A stretch of DNA of 64,000 bases from CADEFX01 sp046154585 (GCA_046154585.1 JBJXDX010000148.1:1-64000), one strand, 5' to 3'. Shown: positions 1 through 8,813, counted from the stretch's first letter. Numbers and translations: made by a program. Notes: generated from the letters alone by a model not told the origin.

Positions 1-1
1 A

Positions 2-130
2 TATAGCTCAGTCATCAATGACTTTAACTGCACTCATCTACTTGATACATTTGTTGCAGAAAGAACACATGCTTGTTTATTTGTGTGGACTGACCAAGAA
101 ATACTTGACTATACAACAACGACCAACTAG
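2..130 (+). CDS. C-terminal fragment of an AT-rich gene (partial)
   Basis: Frame 2 is open from the window edge to a TAG at 128-130 and reads as 42 protein-like residues ending in EILDYTTTTN. The stretch is far richer in A+T than anything near it. It is the 3' end of a gene that starts left of the window. I do not recognise the family. It lies upstream of the late genes and is followed by a hairpin and a terminator, so it is probably the end of a separate transcript, perhaps a cargo gene like the AT-rich block at 21.5-24.5 kb. Confidence 0.5.
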   Translation, partial: YSSVINDFNCTHLLDTFVAERTHACLFVWTDQEILDYTTTTN

Positions 131-224
131 ATGATCTCAATGGCAGCAGAAATGCTTGTCACGACAGGTTGTCAGCGACGGCTCTCCTGGCCCAAAGCGT
201 CTCAGCCTGAAGTCCATCCCGGTA

Positions 225-265
225 GGGAGAGAGGGAGTGCCTTCGGGGGAAGGTCCTTCTCTCCC
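225..265 (+). other. Long stem-loop upstream of the late genes
   Basis: GGGAGAGAGGGA (225-236) pairs with TCCTTCTCTCCC (254-265) with one G-U pair, and the loop holds a second pairing, CCTTC with GAAGG. No gene is convincing between 131 and 407. With the terminator at 293-322 this could be the body of a small RNA or the structured 3' end of the AT-rich transcript. No promoter was identified. Confidence 0.4.
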
Positions 266-292
266 ACCACCTCCTACCCAGCGAGATGACAA

Positions 293-322
293 GAGACCGT
301 CCTTTCCGAGGGCGGTCTTTTT
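293..322 (+). terminator. Rho-independent terminator
   Basis: AGACCGTCC (294-302) pairs with GGGCGGTCT (310-318), a 9-bp stem with one G-U pair and a 7-nt loop, followed by TTTT. It separates the AT-rich transcript at the window start from the late gene block beginning at 408. Confidence 0.75.
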
Positions 323-407
323 CGTTGCAACCGCAACCGACGTGTGACATACCGTCGGCGCGCGGGCCAGGAAGCGCCGTCCCTACCCAAGGGACCTCGC
401 ACCCGCA

Positions 408-548
408 ATGACCTCCCCCAACACAGCGCCCTTGAAGGGCTTCGTCGTTGCTGTCGCCGTCATCGGCGTACCTGTCGGTCAGACGCCGCTGGGCCATTCG
501 TGCTCGGCGGCGTCTCTCGTTTTGGACCAGCAGGGAGATCGCCCATGA
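408..548 (+). CDS. Small hydrophobic phage protein (46 aa)
   Basis: This 46-residue frame starts with ATG at 408 and ends in a TGA that overlaps the next gene's ATG (ATGA at 545-548), the coupling style used throughout this phage. The N-terminal half has a short hydrophobic stretch (GFVVAVAVIGVPV) and the rest is polar. The hydrophobic part is short for a membrane span, so a holin role is not supported. No family is recognised. It is the first gene of the late block. The overlap and codon use support it, but it is short. Confidence 0.45.
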   Translation: MTSPNTAPLKGFVVAVAVIGVPVGQTPLGHSCSAASLVLDQQGDRP

Positions 549-838
549 GCGACAAGATCGACGTTCCAGTCACGAAAAATCAGATCGAGCAGGCCGGTCA
601 GGCAATCGTGACCCGGCTGCGCACCATGATCGTGGAGATGCGCTACGCGTATTCGCCCGGTCGCATCGCCGGGATGATGTCCGACCTGAGGGCGCTCCAG
701 CACATTCAGGCTTCCGATGCCGGCGACGCAGGCATCGTCACGCCGATCAAGGTCGACGACCGCGAAGTCCGCCGTAAGCAGCAGCTGGCAGTCAAAGATG
801 CCGATCGCTCTGAGCGCAAACGCCTGGGAGCCCAGTGA
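545..838 (+). CDS. Hypothetical phage protein (97 aa)
   Basis: A 97-residue charged, mostly helical-looking protein; the C-terminal third is rich in Arg, Lys and Asp. The start ATG at 545 overlaps the stop of the preceding small gene, and its own stop overlaps the next ATG (TGATG at 836-840). No known domain is recognised. Its position just before the DUF5681 and terminase genes suggests a role in head assembly or packaging, but this is positional inference only. Confidence 0.65.
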   Translation: MSDKIDVPVTKNQIEQAGQAIVTRLRTMIVEMRYAYSPGRIAGMMSDLRALQHIQASDAGDAGIVTPIKVDDREVRRKQQLAVKDADRSERKRLGAQ

Positions 839-1200
839 TGGCCCAGGTCCGCTGTTTCGCCTACACGGGCGTCCTGCCGTTGGTCCAGGGGTCGGACAAC
901 GGCGTGAAGGTCATGCATACGGCTTTCACGTTCTCCGGTCGGTATCTGGCCCGCCAGAATCTCGCCGTCTCCGCAAGCCCGTCTGTCAGCTCCGACGCCG
1001 CCGTCCTGGGCGCCAACGCCCATGCTCGGCTCCTTCGCGTCCAGTGCGATCCCGGCATCCGAGTGCACTACGAGCTGACACCGCAGGGCTACGACCTCCA
1101 GGAGGCTGACACCTCCAGCCCAGTCCTCTCCGGCAGCGACATCCTTGAGTGGGGGCCAGGCTGGCGAATCTCGCTCCTCCAGGCTGCCGATCCGTCGTGA
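838..1200 (+). CDS. Hypothetical phage protein (120 aa)
   Basis: A 120-residue protein beginning MAQVRCFAYTG; the ATG at 838 overlaps the stop of the upstream gene. The mix of short hydrophobic and polar segments suggests beta structure. There is no signal peptide or membrane span. I do not recognise a family. It is the third gene of the late transcript and ends 7 bp before the DUF5681 gene. Confidence 0.65.
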   Translation: MAQVRCFAYTGVLPLVQGSDNGVKVMHTAFTFSGRYLARQNLAVSASPSVSSDAAVLGANAHARLLRVQCDPGIRVHYELTPQGYDLQEADTSSPVLSGSDILEWGPGWRISLLQAADPS

Positions 1201-1207
1201 GGGCGTG

Positions 1208-1609
1208 ATGGCTCGTAAGCCGAAAACGACAACGAAGGCCGATGCTTCGAGCCCTGATCAAACAGGGAAAAATCAGGGCTCCGCGGCGACCCAGTTTAAG
1301 CCGGGACAGTCCGGAAATCCGAACGGTAGGCCAAAAGGCAGCCGCAGCAAGCTCTGCGAGGACTTCGTCAGCGACCTGCAGACTGTGTGGAACGAGACGC
1401 ACGAGAAGACGGGGAAGATGCGGGGGATAGAGGCGCTCAGGTCGATCGCGAAGGAGCGACCCACGGCATTCGTCGCTGCCGTCTCCCAACTCGTCCCGAA
1501 GGAGTTTGACCTCGGTGACAAGACCCAGGCCGGCTTCACCGAGCTATGGCGAATGCTGGCGAAGGGGAAGGTCCCGCCGGCGGAGCCCTCAGAGGGAGAC
1601 GACGAATGA
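1208..1609 (+). CDS. DUF5681 domain protein, possible small terminase subunit
   Basis: A 133-residue protein. Residues about 30-45 carry the hallmark of DUF5681 (FKPGQSGNPNGRPKGSR), a basic glycine/asparagine-rich motif followed by a helical region. Proteins of this type often lie just upstream of large terminase genes in alphaproteobacterial phages, so DNA recognition for packaging is a reasonable inference, not a demonstrated function. ATG 1208 is preceded by GAGGG at about 5 nt. An upstream in-frame start at 1145 would overlap the previous gene by more than 50 bp and is less likely. The stop overlaps the next ATG (ATGA). Confidence 0.75.
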   Translation: MARKPKTTTKADASSPDQTGKNQGSAATQFKPGQSGNPNGRPKGSRSKLCEDFVSDLQTVWNETHEKTGKMRGIEALRSIAKERPTAFVAAVSQLVPKEFDLGDKTQAGFTELWRMLAKGKVPPAEPSEGDDE

Positions 1610-1701
1610 CCGCAACACCGGCAGACGTTGAAAGGCTTGTCCGGAGCCGCTTGCTCAAGGCCCTGGTCATCAAGTTCACGAAGGAGCACCGGAATGCGTG
1701 A
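1606..1701 (+). CDS. Small phage protein (31 aa)
   Basis: A 31-residue frame (MTATPADVERLVRSRLLKAL at its start) linked by ATGA overlap to the DUF5681 gene and overlapping the start of the following gene by 8 bp. It fits the packed, coupled layout and reads as an amphipathic basic helix. No family is recognised. It may be a real small protein or only a translational bridge to the gene starting at 1694. Confidence 0.4.
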   Translation: MTATPADVERLVRSRLLKALVIKFTKEHRNA

Positions 1702-1996
1702 CACCATCAATCACGCACTGCCGGGTGACGAGATCATCGTGCCGCTGGCCCGCGGCCGCTACCGCCGGTGCTTCATCGAGGTAATCCGACCCGATGGCGT
1801 CGGCGTCCTCTGGTTCGATCCGCAGGGTCGGGGACCCCATCGCGCCTTCCTTCCTCACGTCGGTCTCTGCCCGGTGCAGTACACGCCCGAGGCCGCCGGC
1901 AATCACAAGTCCTGGTGGAAGAAGGCCGATGACGAAGTGATCCGCGACTACGACCGCGTTGCGGCCGCCATCCAAGCGAGGGAGCACAAAGAATGA
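1694..1996 (+). CDS. Hypothetical phage protein (100 aa)
   Basis: A 100-residue protein starting MRDTINHALPGDEIIVPL. The first half looks like a small beta-rich fold around residues 10-55 and the C-terminus is helical and charged. ATG 1694 has AAGGAG at about 7 nt, better than the longer frame starting at 1628. Its stop overlaps the next ATG (ATGA at 1993-1996). No known family is recognised; position suggests a head or packaging accessory. Confidence 0.65.
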   Translation: MRDTINHALPGDEIIVPLARGRYRRCFIEVIRPDGVGVLWFDPQGRGPHRAFLPHVGLCPVQYTPEAAGNHKSWWKKADDEVIRDYDRVAAAIQAREHKE

Positions 1997-2346
1997 GCGA
2001 AATTGTCGTCACCCATATCCGGGGCAAGGCATCGTCAACGCAGATCAAGAAGCTGCGGGATGCGCTGGCGCTGCAGCTGAAACAGCTCGGCGACGATGAG
2101 GTGGGTTGGTCTCACGAGCGCGTCTACCAGTTGCGCGAGGCCATGGCCGATCTGCATGAGGCCTTGGACACTTGCTTCGAGAAGCACGTGAACGGCTACA
2201 AGCGTGGCGATCGGGTCCGCCTGGGCGATGAGAGCATCGTCACCATCGCCGACTTCACCCCTGACAACACCGCCATCCTCTACACGCGCAACAATGGCCT
2301 CAAGGGCCGCGCTGACGTGTCCTACATCGAGAAGCGGGCCCGCTGA
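1993..2346 (+). CDS. Hypothetical phage protein (117 aa)
   Basis: A 117-residue protein with a helical N-terminal two thirds (many Lys, Glu, Gln and Leu) and a C-terminal part resembling a short beta barrel, with a KRGDRVRLGDESIVTIADF-like segment. It is coupled by ATGA to the upstream gene and by TGATG to the terminase gene. No family is recognised. Being immediately upstream of terL, it could alternatively supply the small-terminase function. Confidence 0.65.
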   Translation: MSEIVVTHIRGKASSTQIKKLRDALALQLKQLGDDEVGWSHERVYQLREAMADLHEALDTCFEKHVNGYKRGDRVRLGDESIVTIADFTPDNTAILYTRNNGLKGRADVSYIEKRAR

Positions 2347-3905
2347 TGGCGCAGGCCGAACAGTCCGGCGATCCGTTTGACGGCTTGGACCCGCGCCTAG
2401 TGGCGTGGGCTCAGGCTGCTCAGACAGGCGATCCGCTGCTGTTTGCCACCGGCGTGCTGAACTTTCTGCTGCCCGGCGCTTCCAATCCCAATTACGAGCC
2501 GCAGCTGGATCCGTGGCAGGTGAAGGCGCTGAAGAAGTTTCGCAAGGCCTGGCGCAATCGTTTCGAGAAGAAAGGTCGCATCAGCATTCGCTCAGGCCAT
2601 GGCATAGGGAAGACGTGCTTCCTCGCCATCTGTGTGTTGTTCGTGCTGCTGTGTGCGGGCCCGGACACCAAGATCCCGTGCGTCGCCAACTCGCAAGATC
2701 AGCTCCGCGACGGCTTGTGGTCCGAGCTGTCCAAGTGGCGCAATCATTTGCCCGAACAGCTGCGGGATGAGATCGACTGGCAACGTGAGAAGGTCTGCAT
2801 CAAGTCCGCGCCCGAGGAAGCGTTCGCGGTGCGCCGCACGGCGTCGAAGCACCGTCCCGAAGCCCTGCAGGGCATGCACGCGACAACGGTGCTCGCGATC
2901 CTGGAGGAAGCATCGGGCATTCCCGAAGAGACGATTGAAGCCGGCGCCGGCACGCTCTCCACGCCTGGCGCCATCGCCATCGCTGTCGGCAATCCGACGC
3001 GCACGAACGGATTTTTCTTCAAGACGCACAAGGACCCGCGCATGGCGGGCGTGTGGGACACCATGGTCGTGTCCAGCGAGGAGGTGCCTCGCGCGCGCGG
3101 TCACATCGAAGATATCATCGCGCTCTACGGGAAGAATTCGAATGCCTACCGCGTCCGCGTGCTGGGCGAATTCCCGAACAAGAACGACGATACAGTCATC
3201 CCGCTGTCTCTGGTCGAGGCTGCGCGCGGCCGCGATGTGAAGGTTACCAACGTGTGGCCGGTCTGGGGCGTCGACGTCGCGCGCTTCGGTGATGATCGCT
3301 CCGTGCTTGCGAAGCGCCAGGGCAATCACCTGCTCGATGCGCCGAAGGTCTGGCAGAACATGGACGGCCCGGACGTCGCCGGTCGGATCGTCGACGAGTA
3401 CCGCCGCACGCCGAACGACATGAAGCCCAAAGCGATCTGTGTCGACGTGATCGGCTACGGAGCGAGCTGCCTCGATACGCTGAAGCGCAGCCCCGTTCTG
3501 ATCGCCGACGACGTGGCCGTGATCGGTATCAACGTCGCCGAGACCGAGAGTGTCGACGGTGCCAACTCCCGGCTCCGCGACGAGTTGTGGTGGAAGGGCC
3601 GCCAGTGGTTTGAGGGCAAGGACGTTGTCTTCCCCAAGGGCCCTCACCTCAGCGATGAGGATGTGAAGCGCATCGATCAGCTGATCAGCGAGCTGACGAC
3701 GCCGACGTACTCGTTCTCCGACAGCGGCAAGCGCGTCGTGCTGTCGAAGCGGCTCATGAAAAAGGACCTCGGATACAGCCCCGACATGGCCGACGCCTTC
3801 CTGCTCTCGCTGGCTGCCGGACCGTACCTGCGTGAGACCGAGACCACCCGTCGCTGGGCGCAGGAGAGCTACTGGGAATCCAACTCAGATCCATGGGCCG
3901 CATGA
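2346..3905 (+). CDS. terL: Phage terminase large subunit
   Basis: A 519-residue packaging motor. The ATPase half has a Walker A SGHGIGKT at residues 83-90 and a Walker B-like LAILEE at 183-188. The nuclease half starts near WGVDVARFGDD (about 307-317), the first acidic motif of the RNase H-like terminase nuclease, with a further acidic segment near ICVDVIGYG. Size and motif order fit the terminase large-subunit family, which cuts concatemeric phage DNA and pumps it into proheads through the portal. The start overlaps the previous stop and the stop overlaps the next ATG. Confidence 0.93.
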   Translation: MAQAEQSGDPFDGLDPRLVAWAQAAQTGDPLLFATGVLNFLLPGASNPNYEPQLDPWQVKALKKFRKAWRNRFEKKGRISIRSGHGIGKTCFLAICVLFVLLCAGPDTKIPCVANSQDQLRDGLWSELSKWRNHLPEQLRDEIDWQREKVCIKSAPEEAFAVRRTASKHRPEALQGMHATTVLAILEEASGIPEETIEAGAGTLSTPGAIAIAVGNPTRTNGFFFKTHKDPRMAGVWDTMVVSSEEVPRARGHIEDIIALYGKNSNAYRVRVLGEFPNKNDDTVIPLSLVEAARGRDVKVTNVWPVWGVDVARFGDDRSVLAKRQGNHLLDAPKVWQNMDGPDVAGRIVDEYRRTPNDMKPKAICVDVIGYGASCLDTLKRSPVLIADDVAVIGINVAETESVDGANSRLRDELWWKGRQWFEGKDVVFPKGPHLSDEDVKRIDQLISELTTPTYSFSDSGKRVVLSKRLMKKDLGYSPDMADAFLLSLAAGPYLRETETTRRWAQESYWESNSDPWAA

Positions 3906-4135
3906 TGTCTATGTCCGCAATCCGTCGCGCCTTCCAGGAGGCTGTTGGCGCCAAGGGCACGCTGATCGCGGCCCGGATGAAAAACGAAGAGGGCGGGAAG
4001 TATCAGCGCCTGGAGTTCGAGGTTCGGCCGAGCGTCGGTCTGACCGATCTTCTCGGTGAGAGCTTTCCAGCCCGCACAGATCTCGTGGCCGCCGCCCGCG
4101 GCATGGGGCAGGCCTACGCGGCTACTCAGGAGTGA
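3902..4135 (+). CDS. Hypothetical phage protein (77 aa)
   Basis: A 77-residue protein lying between terL and the portal gene and coupled by ATGA to terL. It is slightly basic, with a helical N-terminus and a short C-terminal alanine-rich end. There are no membrane spans or known motifs. The start could be either of two adjacent ATGs (3902 or 3905). The location suggests a packaging or head accessory; nothing more can be said from sequence. Confidence 0.6.
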   Translation: MMSMSAIRRAFQEAVGAKGTLIAARMKNEEGGKYQRLEFEVRPSVGLTDLLGESFPARTDLVAAARGMGQAYAATQE

Positions 4136-4141
4136 GGGGAC

Positions 4142-6337
4142 ATGGATCGCATCGAAGGCGGCAGCGACGAGAAGGTTGGCGATGATGCCGGAGCGACGTC
4201 GAAGGATCTGTCCGACATCGGGCTCTACAAAAAGCTGAAGGACTGGTTCCTGGGCGATGCGCAGCACTCCGGTGAATGGCGCAAGGATGCGGAGCGCAAC
4301 TATAACTTCGTTGCCGGCGATCAGTGGGAGGAAGCCACCAAGCAGCAGATGATCGACGAGAAGCGCCCGCCGATCACGTTCAATCTGTCGCTCACCGTCA
4401 TCAAGGCTGTGGCCGGTCTCGAAATCAACGGCCGCATGGAGACGGTGTTCTACCCGCGCGGCACCGAGGAGGGTGATGTCGTCGCCAATGAGGCGCTCAA
4501 CGGCTGCTCCAAGTGGATGGGGCAGAATTGCGATGCTGAGGACGAGCAGTCGAACGCCTTTGAGGATGTGCTGATCTGCGGCATGGGCTGGACCGAGAGC
4601 CGCATGGACTACCTCGATGAGCCAGACGGCAAGTACGTCGAAGAGAAGTGCGATCCGCTGGAAATGTATTGGGATCGCAATGCCCGCGCGCAGAACCTCG
4701 CCGACTCTCGCCGCCGTTGGCGCGTGAAGAAAATGGCGCTCGATGAGGCCCGCGCGTTCGCCGAGCGTCTCGGCTGCGAAATGGATCAGATCGACGACGA
4801 GGACCTGAACGCGGCATGGGCCCTGGGCCTCGATGTCTCCGGTGGTCGCATCCGCTCGACCCGCGAGGACAATCCCACGAAGAACGCCAGGCTCGACGGC
4901 AGCCGCGACGAGAACGACGACGTGCACATCGTGCAGGCGCAGTGGTGGGAGCTCGAAACGTATCACCGCGTCGCCAACCCCATCACCGGCGAGATCGAGG
5001 AGATGGACGAGAAGTTGCTGGCCGATCTCAACGCCAAGGTGGCGGAGACAAACACACGCATCGAGGTCATGGCTCAGCAGGGCGCCGCGGTAGAGGGCAT
5101 GCCCATGGAGCCGCTGGCCGTCGAGTCGGTGAAGCTCCAGCGCAAGGTCTTCAAACAGGCGTTCCTCGGCGGCAAGGTGCTCTGGTCCGGCCCGTGCCCG
5201 CGCAAGGATGGCTTCACGCTTAACTGCATCACCGGCCAGATCCACAAGATGAAGGGCACGTGGTTCGGCCTGATCACGCTCATCCGCGACCCGCAGATGA
5301 TGTCGAACAAATGGCTTTCCACCACGACATCCATCCTGAACTCGACGGCGAAGGGCGGCATCATCGCCGAGAAGGGTGCGTTTGGCACCGACATCCGCAA
5401 CGCCCAGAAGACCTACGCCAACCCAGCCGCCATCACGTTCGTTGAGGACAAGGCGATCTCAGGCGGCAAGATCATGGCCAAGCCCGGCGTTGGCATCGCC
5501 GCGCCTTACGTGCAGCTGATCCAATACGCCGTCGATAGCATCTGGCGCGCCTCCGGCATGAACCAAGAGATTCTGGGCATGCGCGATGTCAACCAGCCCG
5601 GCGTGCTTGAGCAGCAGCGCAAACAAGCATCGATGACGATCTTGTCGACGCTGTTCAACTCGCTGCGCCGCTACCGCAAGGGTATCGGCCGCACGCGGCT
5701 GTTCTTCATCCAGAACTTCCTCTCCGACGGCCGCATCATCCGCATCCTCGGTGAGAATGGCATGAAGGCCGTGCGCATCCTCAAGGACCAGACGCTGGGC
5801 GAGTACGACGTCATCGTCAACGACAGCCCCACGTCGCCCAACACCAAGGAGCAGACGTTCGCGATGCTCATGCAGCTGATGCCGTACATGCAGGAGCAGC
5901 TGTCGCAGGACCCGGAAGCCGCGGTCATCTTCCTGGAGTATTCGCCGCTGCCGCGTGAGGCCGTCGAGAAGTTCAAAAAGGTCCTTGCGGCACCGCCGTC
6001 ACCCGAAGAGCAGATGGGGCGTCAGCTTCAGCTCGCCGGCACCAAGGCCGAGGTCGACAAGGTCGCGGCCGAAGCAGCTCAGAAGAAGGCATCCGCCGGC
6101 AAGCAGCGCACGTCTGCCATCCTCGATCTCGCCAAGGCGGCGCAGATCCAGGCCGAAGCCGATGCACAGAAGTTGGCCAACGCCATCGTCGGCAACACCA
6201 CTTCCGGCGTGCCGATCATCCCGATCAGTGACGAGCCAATCGTCGCCACGACCGACGTCGGACACAACCTGCCGACACCACCCACGCCACCCATTGCCCC
6301 GATGCCTGTTGACCAGGGCACCGGGCCCGCCGTTTAA
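4142..6337 (+). CDS. P22-type phage portal protein
   Basis: A 731-residue protein. The N-terminal region (WRKDAERNYNFVAGDQWEE, about residues 45-65, then the PPITFNLSLTVIKAVAGLEINGR segment in two parts) and the overall length fit the P22-like portal family. This protein forms the dodecameric DNA gate at one head vertex and contacts terminase and neck. The C-terminal 120 residues are Ala/Lys/Gln-rich and likely helical, like the barrel extension of P22 portals, and end in a proline-rich tail. It follows terL and the 77-aa gene with GAGGGGAC before ATG. The family assignment is from recognition, not alignment. Confidence 0.88.
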   Translation: MDRIEGGSDEKVGDDAGATSKDLSDIGLYKKLKDWFLGDAQHSGEWRKDAERNYNFVAGDQWEEATKQQMIDEKRPPITFNLSLTVIKAVAGLEINGRMETVFYPRGTEEGDVVANEALNGCSKWMGQNCDAEDEQSNAFEDVLICGMGWTESRMDYLDEPDGKYVEEKCDPLEMYWDRNARAQNLADSRRRWRVKKMALDEARAFAERLGCEMDQIDDEDLNAAWALGLDVSGGRIRSTREDNPTKNARLDGSRDENDDVHIVQAQWWELETYHRVANPITGEIEEMDEKLLADLNAKVAETNTRIEVMAQQGAAVEGMPMEPLAVESVKLQRKVFKQAFLGGKVLWSGPCPRKDGFTLNCITGQIHKMKGTWFGLITLIRDPQMMSNKWLSTTTSILNSTAKGGIIAEKGAFGTDIRNAQKTYANPAAITFVEDKAISGGKIMAKPGVGIAAPYVQLIQYAVDSIWRASGMNQEILGMRDVNQPGVLEQQRKQASMTILSTLFNSLRRYRKGIGRTRLFFIQNFLSDGRIIRILGENGMKAVRILKDQTLGEYDVIVNDSPTSPNTKEQTFAMLMQLMPYMQEQLSQDPEAAVIFLEYSPLPREAVEKFKKVLAAPPSPEEQMGRQLQLAGTKAEVDKVAAEAAQKKASAGKQRTSAILDLAKAAQIQAEADAQKLANAIVGNTTSGVPIIPISDEPIVATTDVGHNLPTPPTPPIAPMPVDQGTGPAV

Positions 6338-6357
6338 CCTGAGGGAGAAACGACACT

Positions 6358-7416
6358 ATGAATCGCCTGTACGACGATGCCGAGCTGACGCCCGAGGAGG
6401 AGTCCTACCTCAAGGGCGAGCAGGTTGAGATCAAGGAGACGCCGGCGGCCGTCGTCACCGACCCGCCGGACATCGTGGAGCCCGACCCGGGCATGGCGCC
6501 CAATCCGCAGGAGGTCGCCCAGGACGAGCTGAAGGGCAAGCAGACGCCGTCCGACGACAACGAGGATGATGAGGACGACAGCCACATCATCGTGGACCCC
6601 GCGACCGGCCGGCACAAGGACACGCGCACCGGCCGTTTCGTGAAGCTGGTGCCGCATCAGGCTCTGCACAAGGAGCGTGAGACCCACAAGCAGACCAAGT
6701 CAGCCCTCGAAAACGAGCGCATGCGCTTCGCGCGCGCCGATGAGCGCATGAATACGCTCCTGGCGCTCGCGCAGAACATGCCGAAGGGCGACAAGCAGGA
6801 TGCGCCAAAGTCGCCGATGGAGGAGCCCGACATCGATCCGACGGCCGATATCGTCGGCGCGCTCGATCAGCAGAAGCGTCGCAACGCTTATCTCAATCAG
6901 CAGATCTCCACCGATCGTCAGTCGCGCGAGACGGCGGCGGCAGAGACTCAGGTCGTCAACGCCTACAAGTCTGACGCCATGAAGTTCATGCAGACCGAGC
7001 CTGCATTTGCCGAAGCCTACAAGTTTCTCGTGAACTCTCGCCTCAAGCAGATGGAGACCGTCGGCATCAGCGACGTCAACGAGTGCAAAAGGCAGTTCGC
7101 GATGGAGGAGCGGGCGCTGGTGCAGCAGGCGTTCTCGCAGAACAAGTCGCCGGCGCAGATCTTGTGGAATCTCGCCGTCGCATCCGGCTTCCAGAAGTCT
7201 GCCGCGCCGGCACCAGGCAAGACCAACGGTGGTCATCAGCAGAATGTGCAGAAGCTCCAGCAGCAGCAGCAGCGTGGCATGGCTGCATCAGCCTCACTTT
7301 CTGGCACAGGCTCCGCAGGCGGAGCATTGACAATTGCGAAGATTGCTGACATGGATGATGAAGACTTTGCGAAGCTCGTCGACAGTGGCCAGTTTCGCAA
7401 AATCATGTACGGATAA
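6358..7416 (+). CDS. Probable scaffolding protein
   Basis: A 352-residue acidic, Glu/Asp/Gln/Lys-rich protein with long predicted helices, no membrane span and an unusual glutamine run (KLQQQQQ) near residue 300. It sits between the portal and the major capsid gene, the usual place for a scaffolding protein, which guides capsid assembly and leaves the head. Composition and position support this; no sequence motif proves it. GAGGGAG lies about 11 nt before the ATG. Confidence 0.65.
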   Translation: MNRLYDDAELTPEEESYLKGEQVEIKETPAAVVTDPPDIVEPDPGMAPNPQEVAQDELKGKQTPSDDNEDDEDDSHIIVDPATGRHKDTRTGRFVKLVPHQALHKERETHKQTKSALENERMRFARADERMNTLLALAQNMPKGDKQDAPKSPMEEPDIDPTADIVGALDQQKRRNAYLNQQISTDRQSRETAAAETQVVNAYKSDAMKFMQTEPAFAEAYKFLVNSRLKQMETVGISDVNECKRQFAMEERALVQQAFSQNKSPAQILWNLAVASGFQKSAAPAPGKTNGGHQQNVQKLQQQQQRGMAASASLSGTGSAGGALTIAKIADMDDEDFAKLVDSGQFRKIMYG

Positions 7417-7679
7417 TCTCGGAGGACTTGGAGCCAGGAGCCCAGTCCAACCCCACCGAGACCCGGCACAAACCTTCCCCCAGACTATGTGTGAAGTGCG
7501 TCGCTGCTCGCGTTAGAGCCGCGTCATGCTCGTGATCGCATGTTCGGATGACGGCCGGAATCCGTCGGCGGCACCTCACGCACCCAGCCGCACTGCCATG
7601 GGTCGTTTCGCCAGCGCTGCGCATGCGCACTCACCGGGCTCAGGCCCTCTGGCAAACGACAATCGAGGACTCTCGATCC

Positions 7680-8774
7680 ATGGCTTACGCAACATTCGGC
7701 GTCAATGACGCGATGGCTGCAAAGATCTGGTCCAAGCTGATGGTGAAAGCGGAGCGCGACAATCTCGCTATCGCTTCACTGATGGGCGAGGACGACAACT
7801 CCATCATCCACGTCAAGACCGAGCTTGAGAAGGGCCCGGGCGACCGCATCACCTTCCAGCTCCGCGCCCGCGGCACGCAGAAGGGCATCACCGAAGGTCA
7901 GACCGCAGAGGGTAACGCCGAAGCGCTCTCCTTCTACACCGACAGTCTCTACGTCAACGAGCTTGGCTCCAACTTCGGCACGCGCGCCGAAGGCACCATC
8001 GATCAGCAGCGCGTTGCGCCCAAGCTGCGCGATGAGTGCAAGAACGCCAACTCGGATTGGTGGAATGACCGCAAGTCGGTCAGCTTCTTCAATCAGGTGT
8101 GCGGCTACACGCCCATGAACACGGAGTCGGACACGTCCGGCATCGTGTACGCCGGCAACAACACGGTCCTGGCGCCCGACAGTGCCACCGGCCTCGTTCG
8201 CCACATCCGCCCGGCTGCGCATGCCACGGATGAAGCCATCACCTCCAACGATCCGTTCACGATGACCCTGATCGATCGTGCCGTCGAGGCCGCTCGCTCG
8301 GGCTCGCAAATGGTGCGTCCGGTGAAGGTCGGCGGCGACTCGAAGTACGTGGCCTATCTCTCGGAGGGCCAAGTGACCTCGGTTCGCACCGGCTCTGGCT
8401 CCAACGGCTGGCTCGACGTGCACCGCACTGCTCTCGGCGCCAACGCCACGAAGAATCCGATCTTCGACGGCGCGCTCGGCGAGTGGAACGGCACCATCAT
8501 CAAGCGTGCCCAGGATGTGTCCAACGGCGTGCACTCGTCCACCGGCGCTGCCGAGACGGACGTGCGTCGCGCCGTTCTCCTGGGGGCTCAGGCCGCCATC
8601 GTTGCATACGGCCAGAAGCACTACGGCGCCAACAAGTACCGCTGGCACGAAAAGTTGCTCGACGCCGACCGCAAGCTTGAGTGCTCGGCCTGGCAGATCT
8701 GGGGGCTGAAGAAGGCGGTGTTCGCCTCGGCTGACTACGGCGTCGTGGTCATGTCCAGCTACAGCACAACGTAA
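7680..8774 (+). CDS. Major capsid protein, N4-gp56 (DUF4043) type
   Basis: A 364-residue protein starting MAYATFGVNDAMAAKIWSK. The features NSIIHVKTELEKGPGD and DRITFQLRARG near residues 40-65 and the later QQRVAPKLRDE region match the N4-gp56/DUF4043 major capsid family, which builds the icosahedral shell with an HK97-like fold. ATG 7680 is chosen over the in-frame start at 7548 because GAGGA precedes it and the family begins here. The 263-bp gap before it (7417-7679) holds no convincing gene; it could carry a promoter or a processing site that raises capsid expression. Confidence 0.85.
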   Translation: MAYATFGVNDAMAAKIWSKLMVKAERDNLAIASLMGEDDNSIIHVKTELEKGPGDRITFQLRARGTQKGITEGQTAEGNAEALSFYTDSLYVNELGSNFGTRAEGTIDQQRVAPKLRDECKNANSDWWNDRKSVSFFNQVCGYTPMNTESDTSGIVYAGNNTVLAPDSATGLVRHIRPAAHATDEAITSNDPFTMTLIDRAVEAARSGSQMVRPVKVGGDSKYVAYLSEGQVTSVRTGSGSNGWLDVHRTALGANATKNPIFDGALGEWNGTIIKRAQDVSNGVHSSTGAAETDVRRAVLLGAQAAIVAYGQKHYGANKYRWHEKLLDADRKLECSAWQIWGLKKAVFASADYGVVVMSSYSTT

Positions 8775-8813
8775 TCGGCAACAGACACACCTCCTTAGAA
8801 AAGGATTGCAAAC

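Noticed and set aside
1..76. Possible tRNA: the window begins with TATAGCTCAGT, like a tRNA D-arm
   Set aside because: The following bases have no anticodon arm, T-arm or acceptor pairing, and an open protein-like frame runs through to 130.
2592..5245. Long minus-strand frames opposite terL and the portal gene (351 and 458 codons)
   Set aside because: They are antisense shadows in GC-rich DNA; composition is Arg/Ala/Asp-rich without motifs, while the plus-strand proteins have clear family features.
7526..7708. 60-codon frame before the capsid gene
   Set aside because: It overlaps the capsid start out of frame, has no ribosome site and reads as low-complexity Ala/Ser/His.
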